Of a DNA stretch of 64,000 nt, positions 17,431 to 25,507 are shown piece by piece. Origin of the DNA: Bacteroidota bacterium (lineage in GTDB: Bacteria; Bacteroidota; Bacteroidia; Chitinophagales; Chitinophagaceae). Under the pieces are notes generated by a model. That model was given only the letters and a program-made list of their open reading frames with translations, was not told where the DNA came from and searched no databases. Each line of letters opens with the position of its first letter. Position 1 is the first letter of the stretch. Made by a program: the position numbers and the translations under genes. The stretch lies in NCBI GenBank assembly GCA_023416995.1, contig JAEZGI010000020.1:62001-126000 (forward strand), given 5' to 3'.

Positions 17431-18294
17431 TTAAGCAGGCTGATAAGCCACTGCATGTTGTTTCGAAGTTCCAAGCTGGTCAATACCCAACTCAACTACA
17501 TCGCCCGGTTTAAGATACCACGGTGCCGGTTTTTGACCAAGACCCACACCGGCCGGCGTACCTGTGCTGATTATATCACCAGGAAGCAAGGTCATAAACT
17601 GGCTGATATAATGTATGAGGAAAGGAACTTTAAATATGAGGTTGGAAGAATTTCCGTCCTGCATCATTTTACCGTTCACACTCAGCCATAGCCGAAGATT
17701 GTCCACGTTCTCAATCTCATCGGGGGTAACAAGATAAGGACCTATCGGCGCAAAAGTATCGCAGCTCTTACCCTTTACCCATTGTCCGCCACGTTCAAGC
17801 TGGAACTCGCGTTCACTATAATCGTTATGTAACACATAACCGGCAATATGTTTATGCGCATCGGCCTCCTCCACATAAGAAGCTTTTTTCCCGATTACAA
17901 CCGCCAGTTCTACTTCCCAATCCGTCTTCACGCTGTTTTTGGGAATGATCAGGTCATCATTCGGACCAACGATCGCAGTCGTGGATTTAAAAAATAAGAT
18001 GGGCTCAGCCGGTAAACCCATTTTGCTTTCCAGGGCATGGTCCGAATAGTTTAATCCTACACAAATCAACTTGGAAGGATTTATAAGTGGCGGTCCAAAT
18101 CTGTCGATTGTATCAATTTTTGACGCCCCTGAAGGGTTTTCCTCAAGACGTTTTTTCAATTCCGGCACAGCTTCTTCTGCAAAAAAATTACCGTCATAGT
18201 CACTTACCAGTGCACTGATGTCATAATGTTCTCCTGCCGCATTAACATAACCCGGTTTCTCTTTTCCCGGGGGCCCGTACCTGAATAATTTCAT
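17431..18294 (-). CDS. FAH-family hydrolase, probable 2,4-diketo-3-deoxy-L-fuconate hydrolase
   Basis: 287 residues of the fumarylacetoacetate hydrolase fold, first gene of the fucose cluster. The family core is clear: LICVGLNYSDHALES, EPILFFKSTTAIVGPND, the metal-binding DWEVELAVVIGK, GYVLHNDYSERE, QWVKGKSCDTFAPIGP and LLPGDIISTGTPAGVG. In the oxidative fucose route such an enzyme splits the 2,4-diketo acid into pyruvate and L-lactate. Many relatives are labelled ureidoglycolate lyase, but there is no purine-degradation context here. The start at 18294 faces the icmF gene across a 126-base divergent promoter region that contains the dyad at 18360-18383. Confidence 0.85.
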   Translation of the reverse strand: MKLFRYGPPGKEKPGYVNAAGEHYDISALVSDYDGNFFAEEAVPELKKRLEENPSGASKIDTIDRFGPPLINPSKLICVGLNYSDHALESKMGLPAEPILFFKSTTAIVGPNDDLIIPKNSVKTDWEVELAVVIGKKASYVEEADAHKHIAGYVLHNDYSEREFQLERGGQWVKGKSCDTFAPIGPYLVTPDEIENVDNLRLWLSVNGKMMQDGNSSNLIFKVPFLIHYISQFMTLLPGDIISTGTPAGVGLGQKPAPWYLKPGDVVELGIDQLGTSKQHAVAYQPA

Positions 18295-18359
18295 ATTTGA
18301 GATTTTGAAGGGTTAAACTTAAACATTTTATCTCAATTACTTACGCGGCAAAAATCCGT

Positions 18360-18383
18360 AAAAACTAACAGTCATTAGTTTTT
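18360..18383. promoter_or_regulatory. Perfect 9-bp dyad between the fucose operon and icmF
   Basis: AAAAACTAA, six bases CAGTCA, then TTAGTTTTT form a perfect inverted repeat in the divergent promoter region. It does not follow any gene, so it is not a terminator, and it is placed where a repressor or activator of either operon would bind. No regulator gene lies in the cluster, so the cognate protein is unknown. Confidence 0.4.
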
Positions 18384-18388
18384 TGAAC

Positions 18389-18396
18389 TACTTTTG
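18389..18396 (+). promoter_or_regulatory. Possible -7 promoter element of icmF
   Basis: TACTTTTG matches the TAnnTTTG element of Bacteroidota promoters and lies 25 bases before the icmF ATG. No convincing TTTG -33 element is seen at the right distance; the dyad at 18360-18383 occupies that place, as would fit an activated or repressed promoter. Confidence 0.35.
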
Positions 18397-18420
18397 AAGC
18401 CTGTAAATTGAAAGGGTATT

Positions 18421-21400
18421 ATGACTTATCAACCCAGGTTTAAGGTTCGGATTGTGACTGCTGCTTCATTGTTTGACGGGCATGATGCCGCTATCAATAT
18501 AATGCGCAGGATAATGCAGTCGATGGGGGCAGAGATTATTCACCTGGGGCACAACCGATCAGTTGCTGAGATTGTGGAATGTGCCATTGAAGAAGACGTG
18601 CAGGGTATTGCGATAACAAGTTACCAGGGGGGCCACATTGAGTTTTTCAAGTACATGAAGGATTTGCTTGACCAGAACGGGTGTGGGCATATCAGAATAT
18701 TTGGTGGCGGTGGTGGAACGATTCTGCCCCAGGAAATTGCAGAGCTTCATCGATATGGTATAAGTCGTATTTTCTCTCCTGACGATGGGCGTCGAATGGG
18801 ACTTGAAGGAATGATACAGGAGGTGATAAAAGCCTGCGACTTCGATATCAATACAGCCGGCGATTTTTCCAGGCCTTTAATATTGAATGAACGAAATGAC
18901 GTACGCAAACTGGCAAGACGAATAAGTGAAGCAGAAAACAACACTGTGGGGCATCAGGGAAAGGAGACGCATAAAGACGAGCCTGCTGCCCCTGTCTTAG
19001 GCATCACCGGTACCGGTGGTGCAGGAAAATCATCTGTCACCGATGAGATCGTGCGGCGTTTTTTGCAACATACAGATGATAAAACGATTGCCGTAATTTC
19101 TGTTGATCCTTCAAAGAAAAAAACGGGAGGCGCTTTGCTGGGCGACAGGATACGCATGAATGCGATAGCCGGCCCACGTTGTTACATGCGTAGCCTGGCA
19201 ACACGGCAAAGTGACCAGGCATTGAGTAAACATGTTGGTGAAGCCATAGCGTGCTGCCGCGAAGCTGGTTATGACCTGGTGATTTTGGAAAGCGCCGGCG
19301 TTGGTCAAAGTGATACATCTATACTCGATTATTGTGATTATAGCCTGTATGTGATGACCCCGGAATACGGGGCACCCTCACAACTTGAAAAAATCAACAT
19401 GTTGGATTACGCGGACGTAATCGCAATTAACAAATTCGACAAGGCCGGAGCACTTGATGCATTAGCTGATGTAAAAAAACAATACAAAAGAAATCATGGC
19501 ATATGGAACGCAACGGATGACTTGCCGGTAATAGGCACCGTTGCTGCACAGTTCAATGATCCCGGTGTGAACAGGCTGTTTGAACTTTTGATGTCGGGCA
19601 TCGCAAAAAAAACCGGGATAAGCTTTGTCCAACAATCCGACGAAGCCAGCCAGGCAGCAGACACACGTCAGTTGATTATACCATCAGATCGTGTAAGATA
19701 CCTCTCCGAAATAGCTTCGGATATCCGTAAACACAAAGAGTGGATCACCGGGCAGGCACGACTTGCCAGCCAGTTGTATCAGATTGAAGGCACTTTGAAC
19801 CTCCTCGCTGATCAGCAGACAATAACCACGCTCAGCGATCTCCGCGATAAGACCAGTTCATCTATAGACGTTGCTAATCTTAAACTGATAAATGATTGGC
19901 CGGAGGTTCGGAAAAAATATGAAAGTGACTTCCTTGAATACCATGTGCGCGATAGAATAGTAAAACAGCCACTGAGCACCACCAGTTTATCAGGCGTGAG
20001 AGTACCCAAAGTGCTTGTTCCCAAATACCAGGACTGGGGTGATATTCTCCGATGGCAACTCAATGAAAACCTGCCGGGCAAATATCCTTACACAGCCGGT
20101 GTGTTTGAATTGAAAAGATCAGAGGAAGATCCCACACGTATGTTTGCGGGTGAAGGCGGTCCGGAACGCACCAACAAACGGTTTCATTATGTATCTCTCG
20201 GTCAGCCGGCCATCAGGCTGAGCACAGCCTTCGATAGTGTAACCTTATACGGAGAAGATCCCGGACCACGGCCCGATATATTTGGAAAGATCGGAAACAG
20301 CGGCGTGAGCATTGCAACTATTGATGACGCGAAAAAGCTGTACAGCGGCTTTGATCTAAGCGACCCAAAAACTTCCGTGAGTATGACCATCAACGGACCT
20401 GCTCCTATCATACTTGCATTTTTTATGAATGCCGCTATTGATCAACAGGCAGAAAGATGGCTTGAAAAAACCGGTGCAACCGGCGATGCTGAGAAGTTCA
20501 TTGTTGACAAATTCAGGAACCTTCCACGACCGGTATACTATAACCCTGGTTCGCCGGAAAGACTGCCGGAAGGCAGTAGTGGTCTTGGTTTGAAACTACT
20601 CGGGATCAGCGGTGATGAAGTACTCGACACTGAAGCTTATGAACAGGTGAAAGCCGCGACGCTGGCAGCAGTTCGCGGTACCGTGCAGGCCGACATACTC
20701 AAGGAGGACCAGGCACAAAACACCTGTATATTCAGCACTGAATTTGCACTCAAACTAATGGGTGATGTGCAGGAATATTTCATTAACAACAAAGTCCGGA
20801 ATTTCTACAGCGTATCTATCAGTGGTTATCATATAGCCGAAGCAGGAGCAAATCCTGTAACCCAACTAGCGTTCACCCTTGCCAACGGTTTTACTTATGT
20901 CGAATACTACCTGAGCCGGGGAATGCATATCGATGAGTTTGCACCAAACCTCTCGTTCTTTTTCAGCAATGGTATGGATCCTGAATACAGTGTAATCGGT
21001 CGTGTGGCCCGCAGAATATGGGCACGAGCCATTAAAAACAGGTATAACGGCAATGATCGTTCGCAGAAGTTAAAATATCATATCCAAACAAGCGGCAGAA
21101 GTCTGCATGCACAGGAAATTGACTTCAATGATATCAGGACCACCTTACAGGCATTGTATGCTATATATGACAACTGCAACTCACTTCACACAAATGCTTA
21201 CGATGAAGCGATCACAACACCGACCGAAGAAAGCGTAAGACGGGCCATGGCCATACAGCTTATTATCAACCGTGAACTGGGTTCTGCAAAAACAGAAAAC
21301 TTTATCCAGGGCAGTTTCGCAATAGAAGAGTTAACTGATCTTGTTGAAGAAGCAGTATTGCTCGAATTTGACAGGATCACCGAAAGAGGAGGTGTGCTTG

Positions 21401-21774
21401 GTGCGATGGAAAGAATGTATCAGCGAAATAAGATCCAGGAAGAAAGTCTGCATTACGAAATGTTGAAACATACCGGTGAATTACCTATCATCGGGGTAAA
21501 TAGCTTTCTCGGCAAAAAAGGATCGCCAACAGTGTTGCCAGGCGAGGTGATCCGTAGCACCACCGAAGAAAAAGATCAGCAGATACAGAATCTGCGCGAT
21601 TTTAAAAAGCGGAACCAGGATCGTTCCTCTGAAATGTTGCAGAGACTTAAAGCGGTTGCACTGCGAAACGAAAACATTTTTGAAGAGTTAATGGAAACTG
21701 TAAAGTATTGTACGCTTGGTGAAATAACCCACGCGTTGTATGAAGTAGGTGGTCAGTACAGGCGAAACATGTAG
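18421..21774 (+). CDS. icmF: Fused isobutyryl-CoA mutase IcmF (B12 domain, MeaB-type GTPase, mutase)
   Basis: 1117 residues in the order unique to IcmF. Residues 1-140 are a cobalamin-binding domain with D19-x-H21 for base-off/His-on binding and the IFGGGGGTI loop. Residues about 190-410 are a MeaB-like G protein with P-loop GITGTGGAGKSS (194-205), SVDPSKKKTGGALLGDR and the base-specific motif NKFD. The remainder is a methylmalonyl-CoA mutase-type TIM barrel (RFHYVSLGQPAIRLSTAFDS, SISGYHIAEAGANP). It interconverts isobutyryl-CoA and butyryl-CoA, and some homologues also act on pivalyl- or isovaleryl-CoA. The fused GTPase loads and protects adenosylcobalamin. It is monocistronic, and its TAG directly abuts the TAA of the convergent glycosylase gene. 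Confidence 0.94.
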   Translation: MTYQPRFKVRIVTAASLFDGHDAAINIMRRIMQSMGAEIIHLGHNRSVAEIVECAIEEDVQGIAITSYQGGHIEFFKYMKDLLDQNGCGHIRIFGGGGGTILPQEIAELHRYGISRIFSPDDGRRMGLEGMIQEVIKACDFDINTAGDFSRPLILNERNDVRKLARRISEAENNTVGHQGKETHKDEPAAPVLGITGTGGAGKSSVTDEIVRRFLQHTDDKTIAVISVDPSKKKTGGALLGDRIRMNAIAGPRCYMRSLATRQSDQALSKHVGEAIACCREAGYDLVILESAGVGQSDTSILDYCDYSLYVMTPEYGAPSQLEKINMLDYADVIAINKFDKAGALDALADVKKQYKRNHGIWNATDDLPVIGTVAAQFNDPGVNRLFELLMSGIAKKTGISFVQQSDEASQAADTRQLIIPSDRVRYLSEIASDIRKHKEWITGQARLASQLYQIEGTLNLLADQQTITTLSDLRDKTSSSIDVANLKLINDWPEVRKKYESDFLEYHVRDRIVKQPLSTTSLSGVRVPKVLVPKYQDWGDILRWQLNENLPGKYPYTAGVFELKRSEEDPTRMFAGEGGPERTNKRFHYVSLGQPAIRLSTAFDSVTLYGEDPGPRPDIFGKIGNSGVSIATIDDAKKLYSGFDLSDPKTSVSMTINGPAPIILAFFMNAAIDQQAERWLEKTGATGDAEKFIVDKFRNLPRPVYYNPGSPERLPEGSSGLGLKLLGISGDEVLDTEAYEQVKAATLAAVRGTVQADILKEDQAQNTCIFSTEFALKLMGDVQEYFINNKVRNFYSVSISGYHIAEAGANPVTQLAFTLANGFTYVEYYLSRGMHIDEFAPNLSFFFSNGMDPEYSVIGRVARRIWARAIKNRYNGNDRSQKLKYHIQTSGRSLHAQEIDFNDIRTTLQALYAIYDNCNSLHTNAYDEAITTPTEESVRRAMAIQLIINRELGSAKTENFIQGSFAIEELTDLVEEAVLLEFDRITERGGVLGAMERMYQRNKIQEESLHYEMLKHTGELPIIGVNSFLGKKGSPTVLPGEVIRSTTEEKDQQIQNLRDFKKRNQDRSSEMLQRLKAVALRNENIFEELMETVKYCTLGEITHALYEVGGQYRRNM

Positions 21775-22509
21775 TTAGTCATATTTCACCTGGCAGTGCT
21801 CACAGTAATAATTCCGGCGTTTTGATTTACCGCCATCTTTGACGGTTACTTCACCACCACAAACATTGCAAAACCCGCGTTTGTAAACATTACAATGCGC
21901 GAGCAGGGTGCCGGCCTTTTTCCATTTGTAAAAATTTTTGCAATATTTAGGCACATCCTTTATAAGATAGGTTATCCGGGCTTTAGGAATCGAACCAATT
22001 GTATTCAACGGATGGAGCCTTGCACGATACATCGTTTCGTTTTTAATAATATTCCCTACACCTGAAAATATATGTTGATCCATTAATACATCACAAAGCA
22101 GGCGGTCAGGATTGGAAACTACCTTTTCTCTTGTATTTACCACGTTCCACTCGTTGCTCATCACATCGGCCGACCAATCATACACCTTTGATAACTCTTC
22201 AGTAATCAGATGAATCTGTGAAACATAAAAATTTAATTCACCGTTCGAGAACACCAGCGAAAGTTTGGGGTTTGCTTTGGTCCGTTCATTGATCCGGTAA
22301 GATCCGAATAACATAAAATGGATACGAATGGTTAGTGTTTTTGACAATACAATCAGGAGATGTTTGCCCCAGGTACGAACATCTTTAATCGTCTTGCCTT
22401 TCAGTGCTGCTTTGTCCAGCTTTGCATATCCGCTTACTTCCACGATCTTTTTGCCTTTGAAAACTTCAATGGCTTCTTTGGCCATCACTATCGAAGGACC
22501 TTCTGGCAT
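21775..22509 (-). CDS. Fpg/Nei-family DNA glycosylase (endonuclease VIII-like)
   Basis: 244 residues, a bifunctional base-excision glycosylase/AP lyase. The catalytic N terminus P2-E3 follows the initiator methionine (MPEGPS), a helix-two-turn-helix gives SGVGNIIKNE, and the C-terminal zinc finger has four cysteines (CNVCGG and CEHCQ). The missing KxxLL region and the short length fit Nei more than MutM, so oxidised pyrimidines are the likely targets, but I cannot separate the two with certainty. The gene converges on icmF with no intervening base. Upstream lies the divergent YetF-like gene. Confidence 0.85.
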   Translation of the reverse strand: MPEGPSIVMAKEAIEVFKGKKIVEVSGYAKLDKAALKGKTIKDVRTWGKHLLIVLSKTLTIRIHFMLFGSYRINERTKANPKLSLVFSNGELNFYVSQIHLITEELSKVYDWSADVMSNEWNVVNTREKVVSNPDRLLCDVLMDQHIFSGVGNIIKNETMYRARLHPLNTIGSIPKARITYLIKDVPKYCKNFYKWKKAGTLLAHCNVYKRGFCNVCGGEVTVKDGGKSKRRNYYCEHCQVKYD

Positions 22510-22611
22510 AACGGTTTTTTTTACAATCTAACAAAAGACGGACCACTGTAAGAGCTTAAAGCAGTTTTGTTCAATACAAGCTGTACATTCATATTGTAAA
22601 TCACAACATTC

Positions 22612-23322
22612 ATGTTTTTTCTCCAGGCAAACGGGTTAGACTGGCAAAAGATTTTGTTGGGTGAAGAAGAATGGAACTTCGTTCCGGAAGTGCTGCTTCG
22701 CACTACTATAATGTTCCTGATCGCACTTACTGCATTACGGATTCTGGGAAAAAGAGGTGTTCGCCAATTGTCGGTGTTTGAACTGGTAGTGATTATCACG
22801 CTTGGCTCGGCTGCAGGCGATCCGATGTTCTATAAAGATGTTGGAGTGCTGCCCGCGTTAGCAGTGTTTACCGTGGTAGTATTATTATATCTTGGTATCA
22901 CCTACGTTGTTGGCAGATCAAAAAAATTTGAACACCTGGTAGAAGGGAAACCGGTTTGTCTGATTGAAAATGGCGTGTTCGCAATCGACAACTTTAAAAA
23001 GGAATCCCTTGCTCAGGATGAGTTTTTTGCAGAGCTCCGTGTAAAGGGTGTTTCGCAACTTGGCCAGGTTGAATTAGCCGTTATCGAAACAAATGGTGAT
23101 ATCAGTATATTTTTTTACGAAGACAAGGATGTTGTTCCCGGTCTTTCAATATTGCCCGGAATATTCCAGAACCATAGTACCGCAATTCCATCTCCCGGGG
23201 TTTTCTCCTGCACATTTTGCGGAAACACGGAATCGATCCCGGGCCCGGTTGACAAACATATCTGTCACCGGTGTAAAAAAGATAAATGGGCCAGGGCGAG
23301 TATCCGCAAAAGAATTACTTAG
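22612..23322 (+). CDS. YetF-like DUF421 membrane protein with C-terminal zinc ribbon
   Basis: 236 residues. Three N-terminal membrane helices (EVLLRTTIMFLIALTALRIL, a helix at FELVVIITLGSAAGD, and LPALAVFTVVVLLYLGITYVV) and the GKRGVRQLSVFELV signature mark the DUF421/YetF family. A cytosolic domain follows with ENGVFAIDNFKKESLAQDEF and ELRVKGVSQLGQVELAVIE. The tail adds two CxxC pairs, C200/C203 and C218/C221, which look like a zinc ribbon and are not part of the usual YetF. Function of the family is poorly known. The stop overlaps the 3-prime end of the convergent App1 gene by eight bases. Confidence 0.85.
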   Translation: MFFLQANGLDWQKILLGEEEWNFVPEVLLRTTIMFLIALTALRILGKRGVRQLSVFELVVIITLGSAAGDPMFYKDVGVLPALAVFTVVVLLYLGITYVVGRSKKFEHLVEGKPVCLIENGVFAIDNFKKESLAQDEFFAELRVKGVSQLGQVELAVIETNGDISIFFYEDKDVVPGLSILPGIFQNHSTAIPSPGVFSCTFCGNTESIPGPVDKHICHRCKKDKWARASIRKRIT

Positions 23323-24331
23323 CCTGTGATTCTGCAAGGCCGATCGATTTCGAATGTTCAATGGCGGTCCTGCTGTGTTCAAATAAACAAAAGGGAATGC
23401 CGGCGACCGCGAGAGTTTGTTCAAGCAACTTTAGGGACTCAACATTTCGGTTAGCGACATGCCGGATGTAAACCGCAAATACACGGCCGGGGTAGTGTTC
23501 AACAATAGAACGGTAGATTTCCGGGTCCTTTTGCGAATTATCACCCAGCAATACAAATTGTTGGTTCTTGAATACGTCCAGAATCCTTACAACACGGACA
23601 AACTTTCCTTCATGTTTTGTTTTTCCTGTTTTTACCAGTTGGTACCAACGCTTAATCTGATTCAATAAAAATATGCCTTTGGGTATTTCCTGTACCTGCA
23701 CAAATTCTGTGAGATAATCATACAGGTTCCATTCGCTGCTTGAAACGTAAAAAATGGGATTCGGGTTTTGATCGACCGATCTTGCATATTCTAGCAATTT
23801 GTAATGCTCCCGGACACCTTCGAATGCTTTCCGGTTTCTCGCATTATGAGAAAACAGCGTCCAAAGACGTTTGAAAATGGTAGACGAGTACGAAACCAGG
23901 AACGTATCATCAATGTCTGAAATGATGCCTAACTGTGTTATATGCGGAACAAAAAATTCGCCCTTGCCGCTGGCAACTATATTTCCGTTTTGATCAAGAT
24001 AATCGACTACAACTTCATGTGTTCCTGCAGGTGTGCTGATATCGGAAACCCATTCAATTCGGAAAAACCCATCCTTTTCTGTGATTGCATGAATGCGCTG
24101 ATCATTCCACCGCAGCACCACCGTAGCACCACTAACAGGTTTAACAAGAAACAACTTAAGCAAGTGAAAAATGTTTCGGAACACGCTGTTTGAGTACTTT
24201 ATCGTGGGATAGGAACTTAAAGACAATACATGGCCGGCGATGACAAGTTTATTCTCGTGACCGTATCCCCGATACAGTTTAACTGTAGTGGAAGTGTTAA
24301 TTCCCAGTCTTTTCAGCAAGCGTTTATACAT
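23315..24331 (-). CDS. App1-family phosphatidate phosphatase (DUF2183)
   Basis: 338 residues from the ATG at 24331 (MYKRLLKRLG). Longer frames to 24400 would run into the start of the divergent lipid kinase gene and are unlikely. An N-terminal domain with VKLYRGYGHENKLVIAGHVL and a carboxypeptidase-regulatory-like beta sandwich (PVSGATVVLRWND) precedes a HAD-type catalytic part with D139-x-D141-x-T143 (GIISDIDDTF), a serine motif YVSSSEWNLYDYL, a lysine-rich segment and FVLLGDNSQKDPEIY. App1 of yeast is a magnesium-dependent phosphatidate phosphatase. The divergent neighbour is a diacylglycerol-kinase-like enzyme that would run the reverse step, so the pair may set the PA/DAG balance. Confidence 0.85.
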   Translation of the reverse strand: MYKRLLKRLGINTSTTVKLYRGYGHENKLVIAGHVLSLSSYPTIKYSNSVFRNIFHLLKLFLVKPVSGATVVLRWNDQRIHAITEKDGFFRIEWVSDISTPAGTHEVVVDYLDQNGNIVASGKGEFFVPHITQLGIISDIDDTFLVSYSSTIFKRLWTLFSHNARNRKAFEGVREHYKLLEYARSVDQNPNPIFYVSSSEWNLYDYLTEFVQVQEIPKGIFLLNQIKRWYQLVKTGKTKHEGKFVRVVRILDVFKNQQFVLLGDNSQKDPEIYRSIVEHYPGRVFAVYIRHVANRNVESLKLLEQTLAVAGIPFCLFEHSRTAIEHSKSIGLAESQAK

Positions 24332-24400
24332 AGTCCAGGACAATTGGCATGACATTTTAACCAAACAAGATCGTGCCACTAAATAGCTTCTAAACAACAC

Positions 24401-25261
24401 ATGAAACTTCTATTTGTAATAAATCCGGGATCGGGTGCTGGTCAAAAGGACTGGGAAACTGTGATCAACGATTTTTTTAATGCGAAACAGGAAACAATAG
24501 AGTTTTTCCGTTTACAGCAGGACGCCAACAACAAGGATCTCCTGGCTTCTGCAATAGAATCGTGTAATCCCGACAGGGTTGTGGCCGCTGGTGGTGACGG
24601 CACCGTTAAACTGGCCGCAGAGGTGCTGATGGGTAAATCCATTCCGCTTGCAATTATACCGGCAGGTTCTGCGAATGGAATGGCAAAGGAACTGGAAATA
24701 CCGCTTGATCCTGCCGCGGCGCTGGAGCTGGCCATAGGCGGTAAAGCGAGACCAATTGATATGATATATACCAACGATGAATATTGTATTCATCTCAGCG
24801 ACCTGGGTTTAAACGCCAAAATGCTCGAGCATTTTGAGCAATTCGACACGCGGGGTTTCATCGGCTACGGACGGGCACTTTTGAAAATGCTGGGGCGGCA
24901 CCAGTTTATGCGCGTCACCGTCGTTGCAAACAACAAGATCTATAAAAGAAAGGTGGTCATGGCGGTTATCGCCAACGCATCGAAATATGGTACTGGTGCT
25001 ATCATTAACCCCGATGGAAACCCAGGCGATGGTGAATTTGAAGTGGTGCTGGTAAAACGGTTAGGACTAACCGAATTGCTCAAAATGATCATCACAAGGA
25101 GACCTCTCGAACGAAACAAAATGGAGATCATTAAATGTAAACGGATGAAGCTCACTGCAACGAGGCCATATCCTTTCCAGGTTGACGGAGAATCAAGAAA
25201 GCCAACCAACGAAATCAATGCAGTAATTGAACCCGGTGCGGTACAGTTTATAACACCATAA
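24401..25261 (+). CDS. Diacylglycerol kinase-like lipid kinase
   Basis: 286 residues of the DAGK catalytic family (YegS/BmrU type): NPGSGAGQ at the N terminus for the phosphate-binding loop, GGDGT at 64-68, IIPAGSANGMAKEL, and a C-terminal beta-sandwich domain with a GEFEVVLV strand and a FQVDGE segment. It phosphorylates a lipid, perhaps diacylglycerol or a sphingoid base, using ATP at the inner face of the membrane. It is transcribed divergently from the App1-type phosphatase and is followed after nine bases by a small membrane-protein gene. Confidence 0.88.
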   Translation: MKLLFVINPGSGAGQKDWETVINDFFNAKQETIEFFRLQQDANNKDLLASAIESCNPDRVVAAGGDGTVKLAAEVLMGKSIPLAIIPAGSANGMAKELEIPLDPAAALELAIGGKARPIDMIYTNDEYCIHLSDLGLNAKMLEHFEQFDTRGFIGYGRALLKMLGRHQFMRVTVVANNKIYKRKVVMAVIANASKYGTGAIINPDGNPGDGEFEVVLVKRLGLTELLKMIITRRPLERNKMEIIKCKRMKLTATRPYPFQVDGESRKPTNEINAVIEPGAVQFITP

Positions 25262-25270
25262 ACTCAAGTT

Positions 25271-25507
25271 ATGTCAGAACAACCTGTAATCAGCAATCAA
25301 ACACCTGCCCCTGAACAGCATTTGAGTCCTGCAAGGTCCCGCCCCTCACCTTTCATAGGGGCCGCCTCTATTGTACTTGGCGCAGGAGCTGTAGTGCTCG
25401 GTTTAGTGGGAAGGGCTCTGAAAGGATCGGTGAAACTTCTTCTTAAATCGCAAATGGGTAAACAGCACCCGCGATCGTCAAAAGAAGTGACAAGGCTTAA
25501 TCGCTGA
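25271..25507 (+). CDS. Small single-pass membrane protein, unknown function
   Basis: 78 residues: a proline-rich N terminus, one hydrophobic helix (FIGAASIVLGAGAVVLGLVG) and a basic C-terminal tail. The spacing of nine bases after the lipid kinase suggests co-transcription. Its last 11 bases overlap the convergent yihY gene. No family recognised; its proximity suggests a link with membrane lipid metabolism but this is only context. Confidence 0.5.
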   Translation: MSEQPVISNQTPAPEQHLSPARSRPSPFIGAASIVLGAGAVVLGLVGRALKGSVKLLLKSQMGKQHPRSSKEVTRLNR

